NCBI GenBank assembly: GCA_030524065.1
Contig: JAUNHF010000092.1
Coordinates: 1-7,063, forward strand
Direction of reading: 5' to 3'
Source: Deinococcus sp.
GTDB taxonomy: Bacteria; Deinococcota; Deinococci; Deinococcales; Deinococcaceae
DNA: 7,063 nucleotides
Made by a program: the position numbers and the translations under genes. Below the pieces are notes generated by a model that was not told the DNA's origin, did not search any database, and saw only the letters and a program-made list of their open reading frames with translations. This document shows, one piece after another, positions 5,780 through 7,063 of this stretch; the first letter of the stretch is position 1, and each line of letters opens with the position of its first letter.

Positions 5780-5786
<7 letters not shown>
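5754..5786 (+). CDS. Possible leaderless 10-residue leader peptide overlapping the comM start
   Basis: The ATG at 5754 opens a reading frame of ten codons, [10 protein letters not shown], ending in TAG at 5784-5786. The TAGTCT hexamer seven bases upstream would make it a leaderless ORF. Its end overlaps the comM TTG start at 5780 by seven bases in another frame, so ribosomes that stop there could restart on comM. It may instead be a chance ATG, or the remnant of an ATG start separated from comM by an indel. The peptide has two Cys and two Arg and matches nothing I know. Confidence 0.35.
5770..5773 (+). promoter_or_regulatory. Shine-Dalgarno-like site for the comM TTG start
   Basis: GAGG is six bases before TTG at 5780, a normal spacing for a ribosome site. 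It lies inside the mini-ORF and supports internal initiation at the rare TTG codon. Confidence 0.5.

Positions 5787-7063
<1,277 letters not shown>

Overview
The window looks like ordinary chromosome from a Deinococcus-type bacterium. The reasons are very high GC with strong G/C third-position bias, an HU protein with the RPGT-type beta-arm remembered from Deinococcus, and a TANNNT -10 hexamer sitting only 6-7 bases before the ATG of four genes and before a mini-ORF leading into a fifth. That last pattern is typical of the leaderless mRNAs common in Deinococcus. I see no mobile element, CRISPR array, tRNA, rRNA or riboswitch. The genus is an inference.

Layout, left to right: (1) 1-1647, minus strand: a GTG-started exported or membrane TPR-like protein of unknown function, with its C-terminus beyond the left edge. 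(2) 1644-2249, minus: a divergent PlsY-family acyltransferase just upstream of it, joined by a 4-base GTGA overlap, so the two form an operon. (3) 2250-2374: a divergent promoter region. (4) 2375-3148, plus: a ThiF/MoeB-type E1-like adenylyltransferase without the zinc cysteines. (5) 3149-3350: a gene-free stretch with an extended -10 promoter, a short hairpin and a strong Shine-Dalgarno site. (6) 3351-3635, plus: HU nucleoid protein. (7) 3669-5141, minus: a phytoene-desaturase-like (COG1233-type) FAD oxidoreductase, convergent with HU. (8) 5142-5216: a second divergent promoter region, with a short inverted repeat. (9) 5217-5669, plus: TatA with a long Ala/Pro-rich tail. (10) 5780-7063, plus: ComM/YifB AAA ATPase with a TTG start, running off the right edge and preceded by an apparently leaderless 10-codon ORF that overlaps its start.

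The genes do not form one pathway. They cover phospholipid acylation and an envelope protein, sulfur-carrier activation, nucleoid structure, a redox enzyme, Tat export and natural transformation. I found no clear new multi-gene system. The most notable points are the repeated leaderless-promoter layout, the mini-ORF overlapping the comM start, the PlsY-like protein with degenerate motifs, and the tandem pentapeptide repeat after the signal peptide of the left-edge protein.
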